From assembly GCA_035512495.1 (NCBI GenBank), contig DATKDW010000054.1, positions 1 to 51,525 of the forward strand: a DNA stretch of 51,525 bases. The letters are read 5' to 3'. Numbering within the stretch: position 1 is the stretch's first letter; each line of letters starts with the position of its first letter. Below, piece by piece: positions 47,593 to 51,525 of this stretch. The stretch is from Acidimicrobiales bacterium. GTDB lineage: Bacteria > Actinomycetota > Acidimicrobiia > Acidimicrobiales > CADCSY01. The position numbers and the translations under genes were made by a program. The notes beneath the pieces were generated by a model, which was given only the letters and a program-made list of their open reading frames with translations, was not told the origin of the DNA and did not search any database.

Positions 47593-47640
47593 TTCTCGGC
47601 ACGTTCCGGTCCGCCCTGGCTCGCTGAGCGTGCCGAGAAC
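47593..47640. repeat. Palindromic repeat, copy 2
   Basis: The second copy matches copy 1 at 47 of 48 positions (A to G in the CCTRGC centre). The inverted arms are TTCTCGGCACG (47593-47603) and CGTGCCGAGAA (47629-47639). The 45 bp between the two copies is unrelated GC-rich sequence. It ends 17 nt before the stop of the convergent flavodoxin gene. Confidence 0.8.
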
Positions 47641-47656
47641 GTCCTGAGCGCGCCGG

Positions 47657-48115
47657 TTACTCGTCCAGGGTGAGGCCGGCGGCGACGGTGGCGCCGAGCT
47701 CCCAGCACGCGTCGAGGTCGTCACGGGTGGGGCGGCCGGTGACCGCCAGGGGTGCTCGTGCCCGCTTCCACTGCAGGCCGGTGGCGATCTGCTCCACGGC
47801 CCGGATGGCGCCGTCGGCGTCGTTGTCGCCGTGCACGTAGAGGGCGTAGGGGCGGCCGACGGTTGCGTCGAGGCACGGGTAGTAGATCGTGTCGAAGAAG
47901 TGCTTGAGCGCCCCCGACATGTACCCGATGTTCGCCGGCGTGCCGAGCACGTAGGCGTCGGCTTCCAGCACGTCGACGGCGGTGGTCGCCAGGGCGGCCC
48001 GCGCCACGACCTCGACACCCTCGATGGCGTCGTCACCGGCACCCGACCGCACCGCCTCGAACATGGCGTGGGTGGCGGGGGAGGGGGTGTGGTGGACGAT
48101 CAGCAGGCGGGGCAC
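47657..48115 (-). CDS. Flavodoxin-fold NAD(P)H-dependent reductase family protein
   Basis: A 152-residue FMN-binding fold protein. LLIVHHTPSPATHAMFEAV is the phosphate-binding loop, AYVLGTPANIGYMSGALKHFFD is the flavin-ring loop region, and YALYVHGDNDADGAIRAVEQIA follows. The family includes FMN reductases, quinone reductases and flavodoxin-like enzymes. Its reading frame is clean from the ATG at 48115, with a complete N-terminus; no -10 match is obvious. The palindromic repeats lie at its 3' end. Physiological partner unknown. Confidence 0.82.
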   Translation of the reverse strand: MPRLLIVHHTPSPATHAMFEAVRSGAGDDAIEGVEVVARAALATTAVDVLEADAYVLGTPANIGYMSGALKHFFDTIYYPCLDATVGRPYALYVHGDNDADGAIRAVEQIATGLQWKRARAPLAVTGRPTRDDLDACWELGATVAAGLTLDE

Positions 48116-48177
48116 GCCCCCCGAGGGTGGACGAGGTGGGGCGTGGAGGCAAGGACCGGCCCACGTAGCATCCGGCC

Positions 48178-48849
48178 ATGGGCGGCGGATCGGACATCGA
48201 GGCGGTCATCTTCGACTACGGCGGCGTGCTGGCCACCTCCCAGTGGGACGTGCTCGCCCAGGTAGAGACGAACCGTGGCTACCCCTCAGGCACCTTCGGC
48301 CTCGTCTTCGGCGCCGCCCTCGACCCCGAGCGGCCCGACCTGCCGTCGTGGTACCTGCTCGAGACCGGCGAGCTGCGGTGGTCGGAGTTCGTCCGTCGCT
48401 CCATCGAGCAGGCCGCCGGGCAGGTGGACGGCCGCACCCTCGACGGGGCCGACTTCGAGCCGCTGGAGGAGCTGATGCCCCTCGGCGCCCAGTGGGCGGT
48501 GATCCACCGCGTTCGGCAGCTGCGCGCCCGCGGCCTCGCCACCGCCATCTGCACCAACAACGTGGCCGAGTTCGGGCCGTACTGGCGCTCGACGGTGCCG
48601 CTCGAGCTGTTCGACGTGGTGGTCGACTCGTGCGAGGAGGGGGTCCGCAAGCCCGACCCGGCGATCTACCTCCGCACCGCCGAGCGGCTGGCGTGCCCGC
48701 CGGCGGCGTGCGCCTTCCTCGACGACTCGGCCGCCAACGTGGCCGGGGCCGAGTCGGTGGGGATGACCGGTGTGCTCGTCGGCCCCGACGCCGAGGCCGC
48801 CATGGACGAGCTCGACGCCCTCCTGTCGGCGTCGCTGCGACGGGGGTGA
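48178..48849 (+). CDS. HAD-superfamily hydrolase
   Basis: A 223-residue HAD subfamily IA protein. Motif I is VIFDYGGVLATSQWD: the nucleophile Asp is present, but the second Asp is Gly, as in the N-terminal phosphatase domain of epoxide hydrolase and related Acad10-like groups (DFGGV). Motif II is CTNNVAEFG, motif III the Lys in GVRKPDPAIYL and motif IV FLDDSAANVAGAE. The cap is helical. It probably is a small-molecule phosphatase, or has a different acid-base mode. ATG 48178 lies 6 nt after TAGCAT (48166-48171). Confidence 0.85.
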   Translation: MGGGSDIEAVIFDYGGVLATSQWDVLAQVETNRGYPSGTFGLVFGAALDPERPDLPSWYLLETGELRWSEFVRRSIEQAAGQVDGRTLDGADFEPLEELMPLGAQWAVIHRVRQLRARGLATAICTNNVAEFGPYWRSTVPLELFDVVVDSCEEGVRKPDPAIYLRTAERLACPPAACAFLDDSAANVAGAESVGMTGVLVGPDAEAAMDELDALLSASLRRG

Positions 48850-48871
48850 CGGCGGTCAGTACGATCGAGGC

Positions 48872-49510
48872 GTGGTCTTCCTCGTGCTCGGCGTCGTGGT
48901 GCTGCTCGTCGTGGGCGTGGCGCTGTCCCGGCTCGGCTCGGGGCGGGGCCTGACGGTGCGGGTGTCGGTCGACGACCTCGCCATCGGCCGCCTCCCGTCG
49001 GTGTGCGTGAAGTCCGGCCGGACCTCCGACGTGCTCGTCCCCGTCGAGTCGAGCGAGAGCGCCTTCCAGCCCTGGTGGCTGTTGCTGCTCCTCCTCGGTC
49101 CGCTCGGCGTGATGGCCATGGTGGTGCTGTGGGCGACCAGCGACCGCCCGAGCCGGGTGGGCGGCCATGTGCCCGTGTCGGCGGCCGTCCTCCAGGGGTG
49201 CGATGCCGCCACTCGGGCAAGCCGCCGGTTCCTCACCGCCGGCCTGGTGGCCATGGTGGCGGGGATCGGGGTGCTGGCGGCGCCGGGCATGGCGGTGGTG
49301 CCGCCCGACGCGCTCCGCGTCGCCGTCGCCGGGGCCGTGGTGGGCGGCCTCGTGGCCAGCGCCGTCGCCGCGTCGGTCGCTCGCCGCCGCTGGGTCGACC
49401 TGCGCCTCGACGGCTCGGGTCGGTGGGTGATGATCGGCGACGTGCACCCAAGCTTCGCTGCTGCGGTGCGCGAGCAGTACGCCACCGAGAACCTCTCCGA
49501 GCGGGGCTGA
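48872..49510 (+). CDS. Multi-helix membrane protein, unknown function
   Basis: A 212-residue protein with an N-terminal helix (VVFLVLGVVVLLVVGVALSRL), a middle beta/charged stretch (TVRVSVDDLAIGRLPSVCVKSGRTSD), a strong helix (WWLLLLLLGPLGVMAMVVLW), two more (FLTAGLVAMVAGIGVLAAPGM; VAVAGAVVGGLVASAVAASV) and a C-terminal soluble part (RRRWVDLRLDGSGRWVMIGDVHPSFAAAV). The CVKSGRTSD segment after the first helix resembles proteins with a small zinc/Cys motif that is incomplete here. GTG 48872 is 6 nt after TACGAT (48860-48865). Function unknown. Confidence 0.55.
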   Translation: MVFLVLGVVVLLVVGVALSRLGSGRGLTVRVSVDDLAIGRLPSVCVKSGRTSDVLVPVESSESAFQPWWLLLLLLGPLGVMAMVVLWATSDRPSRVGGHVPVSAAVLQGCDAATRASRRFLTAGLVAMVAGIGVLAAPGMAVVPPDALRVAVAGAVVGGLVASAVAASVARRRWVDLRLDGSGRWVMIGDVHPSFAAAVREQYATENLSERG

Positions 49511-49579
49511 GGGAGGAGGCATCCTGCCCTGCCTCGGCAGGCCCTGGTTCGGAGGGGGAGGCGGGAGTACGGTCGGCTC

Positions 49580-49975
49580 ATGGCGAACGAACAGTCCGCA
49601 CATCGGCACGTGGTGGAGGCGACCGAGGCGGCGGAGACGACCATGCGGCCCCAGCGGGTGCCCGTGAACATCTACGAGGCCTCCGGCGCCCTCGTCGTCG
49701 TCGCTCCGCTCCCGGCGGTCACCGCCGACGACGTCACCATCGAGCTGCGTCCGGGGGTCCTGCGCTTCTGGTCCCACCTCCGCAGCGCGGCGCCCCGCGA
49801 GCACCTGGTGCGGGAGTGGGACTACGGCGGCTACGAGCGCGAGATCGAGCTGCCCGAGGGCTACGGGAGTGGTGTCGAGGCGACCCTGGCCAACGGCCAG
49901 CTCGCCATCCGGGTGCTCCGCGGGCCCGCCACCGGCGAGCTGGTGATCCACCCCACCCACCCCACCGCGACGTAG
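49580..49975 (+). CDS. Hsp20/alpha-crystallin-type small heat-shock protein
   Basis: A 131-residue chaperone-like protein. The alpha-crystallin domain covers about residues 27-120: VPVNIYEASGALVVVAPLPAVTADDVTIELRPGVLRFW, then REWDYGGYEREIELPEGYGSGVEATLANGQLAIRV, with LANGQLAIRVLR matching the A-x-x-x-n-G-v-L-x-I motif. Unusually, the Trp-rich central strand and the short N-terminus depart from typical Hsp20s, so oligomerisation may differ. ATG 49580 lies 6 nt after TACGGT (49568-49573). Its stop is 21 nt before the LexA box of dnaE2; it is not within the SOS unit. Confidence 0.85.
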   Translation: MANEQSAHRHVVEATEAAETTMRPQRVPVNIYEASGALVVVAPLPAVTADDVTIELRPGVLRFWSHLRSAAPREHLVREWDYGGYEREIELPEGYGSGVEATLANGQLAIRVLRGPATGELVIHPTHPTAT

Positions 49976-49995
49976 GGTCCTCGCCACTGGCGCGA

Positions 49996-50011
49996 CCGAA
50001 CAGGTGTTCGA
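49996..50011 (+). promoter_or_regulatory. LexA (SOS) box of dnaE2
   Basis: CGAAC-AGGT-GTTCG (49997-50010), identical in core and spacer to the box of imuA'. The -10 TACGGT (50012-50017) follows directly, so LexA binding would block the promoter. Confidence 0.9.
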
Positions 50012-50023
50012 TACGGTGCCGCC

Positions 50024-51525
50024 ATGGGCTGGCGGAACCCTCCGATCCCCTGGAGCGAGCTCGAGCAACGGCTGAGCGACGGCCGACCTCGGGTGACGCC
50101 GACGGGGGCCGACGGGGGAGACAGCCCTGCCTGGTCGGCTCGCCGCCAGGCCTACGAGGCGCCGCCCGACCTGGCCGTCCCCCGGCCGGGCGGCGGCGCC
50201 CCGGTGGCCTACGCCGAGCTGCACTGCCACTCCAACTTCAGCTTCCTCGACGGCGCCTCCCACCCCGAGGAGCTGGCCGAGGAGGCGGCCCGCCTCGGCC
50301 TCGAGGCCCTGGCCGTCACCGACCACGACGGCCTCTACGGCATCGTCCGCTTCGCCGAGGCGGCCCGGGCCGTGGGCCTGCCCACCGTGTTCGGTGCCGA
50401 GCTGACCCTGGGCCTCGACCGGGCGCCGACGGGCGAGGCAGACCCCCCGGGTGACCACCTGGTGGTGCTGGCCCGTGACCCCGAGGGCTACGCCCGTCTG
50501 GCCCGGGCCGTGGCCACCGCCCACCTGGCGGGGGGCCAGAAGGGCCGCCCCCGCACCGACCTGGCCGCGCTGGCCGAGGTGGCCGGCGCCGGGGGGCGCA
50601 GCGGGCACTGGCAGGTCCTCACGGGCTGCCGCAAGGGGGCGATGGCGCGGGCGCTGTGCGAGCGGGGGCCGGCCGCGGCGGACCGCGAGCTGGGCCGGCT
50701 GGTGGAGGCCTTCGGGCGAGACCACGTGGCGGTCGAGCTGTGGGATCACGGCGACCCGCTCGACTCCGCCCGCAACGACGCCCTGGTGCAGGTGGCGTCC
50801 CGGGCCGGGGTCGACCTGGTGGCCACCAACAACGTCCACTACGCCACCCCCGCCCGCCGGCCGCTGGCCACCGCCCTGGCGGCAGTGCGGTCGCGCCGCA
50901 GCCTCGATGAGGTCGAGGGGTGGCTGCCCGCCGCGGGTGGGGCGTGCCTGCGGTCGGGGGCCGAGCAGGCCCGCCGCTTCGCCCGGTACCCCGGGGTGGT
51001 GGCCCGCGCCGCCGAGATCGGTCTCGACTGCGCCTTCGACCTGGCCCTGGTGGCGCCCCGCCTGCCCGACTTCCCCGTGCCGCCCGGCCACGACGAGATG
51101 AGCTGGCTGCGCGAGCTCACCTGGCGGGGAGCGGCGACGCGCTACGGGCCCCGAGGGGCCGAGCGGGTGCCGGGCGCCTACGCCCAGCTCGACCACGAGC
51201 TCGACATCATCGATCGCCTGGGCTTCCCCGGCTACTTCCTGATCGTCTGGGACATCGTCCAGCTCTGCAACCGGCGGGGCATCTTCTGCCAGGGGCGGGG
51301 GTCGGCGGCCAACTCGGCGGTCTGCTACGCCCTCGGCGTCACCAATGCCGACGCCGTCGAGCTGGGGCTGCTGTTCGAGCGCTTCCTCTCGCCCGAGCGC
51401 GACGGTCCGCCCGACATCGACGTCGACATCGAGTCCGACCGCCGGGAGGAGGCCATCCAGTACGTCTACGAGCGCTACGGGCGGGAGAACGCCGCCCAGG
51501 TGGCCAACGTCATCACCTACCGGGC
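50024..51525 (+). CDS. dnaE2: Error-prone DNA polymerase DnaE2 (partial, cut by window end)
   Basis: The first 500 codons of the SOS-induced C-family polymerase used for damage-induced mutagenesis together with ImuA' and ImuB; the 3' end lies beyond the window. The PHP domain starts with YAELHCHSNFSFLDGASHPEEL (metal residues His67/His69) and LAVTDHDGLYG; VATNNVHYA follows. The palm contains YFLIVWDIVQLCNRRGIFCQGRGSAANS and GPPDIDVDIESDRREEAIQYVYERYG (here both shown in pieces: GRGSAANS, PDIDVDIE), with the catalytic aspartates. ATG 50024 is 6 nt after the -10 TACGGT. No truncation other than the window edge is seen. Confidence 0.95.
   Translation, partial: MGWRNPPIPWSELEQRLSDGRPRVTPTGADGGDSPAWSARRQAYEAPPDLAVPRPGGGAPVAYAELHCHSNFSFLDGASHPEELAEEAARLGLEALAVTDHDGLYGIVRFAEAARAVGLPTVFGAELTLGLDRAPTGEADPPGDHLVVLARDPEGYARLARAVATAHLAGGQKGRPRTDLAALAEVAGAGGRSGHWQVLTGCRKGAMARALCERGPAAADRELGRLVEAFGRDHVAVELWDHGDPLDSARNDALVQVASRAGVDLVATNNVHYATPARRPLATALAAVRSRRSLDEVEGWLPAAGGACLRSGAEQARRFARYPGVVARAAEIGLDCAFDLALVAPRLPDFPVPPGHDEMSWLRELTWRGAATRYGPRGAERVPGAYAQLDHELDIIDRLGFPGYFLIVWDIVQLCNRRGIFCQGRGSAANSAVCYALGVTNADAVELGLLFERFLSPERDGPPDIDVDIESDRREEAIQYVYERYGRENAAQVANVITYR

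Noticed and set aside
48206-51196. 996-codon open frame on the minus strand
   Set aside because: Antisense to HAD, Hsp20 and dnaE2, all with clear domains; low-complexity composition.

Overview
The window is a GC-rich chromosomal segment of an actinobacterium, and my best guess is the class Acidimicrobiia. Actinobacterial markers are a WhiB protein, a LexA-type box CGAAC-N4-GTTCG upstream of both imuA'-imuB and dnaE2, an HU protein with a long Lys/Ala tail, a CofC/FbiD-type F420 enzyme, a WS/DGAT acyltransferase, a DUF4395 protein, and about twenty genes whose start codon lies 6-8 nt after a TANNNT -10 element, as expected for leaderless mRNAs. The class assignment is inference; no rRNA gene is present. 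Nearly all long open frames antisense to these genes are GC-driven shadows and are left out.

Layout. 1-4400 is a loosely packed, accessory-looking stretch: small membrane proteins, a PadR-PspC pair with an array of four 11-bp repeats, a methyltransferase, an imperfect tRNA-like sequence, a fragment resembling the end of a uridine kinase, and an uncharacterised NlpC/P60-like protein. 4397-5856 holds a thiamine-binding-type protein, a 2-hydroxyacid dehydrogenase and tRNA-Glu(CTC). 6005-8820 is a two-gene clock-like operon: a PAS-GGDEF-KaiB fusion overlapping a double-domain KaiC. 9142-18998 is mostly housekeeping: an RlmI-like methyltransferase, a membrane HTH protein with VPxD repeats, an HTTM/carboxylase-like protein, WhiB, a DinG-like helicase, PIN-PhoH, 1-Cys peroxiredoxin and Lgt. 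19019-24756 holds PH-domain membrane proteins, HU, a PIG-L deacetylase overlapping CofC, and GpsA. 24759-31168 holds a large six-hairpin-like protein, a C69/secernin peptidase, WS/DGAT, a GYD protein and RNase HII.

31301-39388 is metabolic: a BBE-type flavoprotein, an amidinohydrolase translationally coupled to an FMN-dependent 2-hydroxyacid oxidase, an Nfu-N-like protein, glutamate dehydrogenase and a GNAT/acyl-CoA-ligase fusion. 39425-51525 is bracketed by the two halves of the SOS mutasome (imuA'-imuB at one end, dnaE2 at the other, the latter cut by the window edge). Between them lie a Nudix protein, RsgA, a flavoprotein, a VapBC pair, hydrolases, two almost identical 48-bp palindromic repeats, a flavodoxin, a HAD protein and an Hsp20.

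The most unusual system is the kai locus. A sensor/diguanylate cyclase is joined in one frame to KaiB and overlaps kaiC by 8 nt, and the KaiC keeps the adjacent Ser-Thr phosphorylation pair. The junction carries what looks like an independent ribosome-binding site and start for KaiB, so one locus may make both a fusion and a free KaiB.
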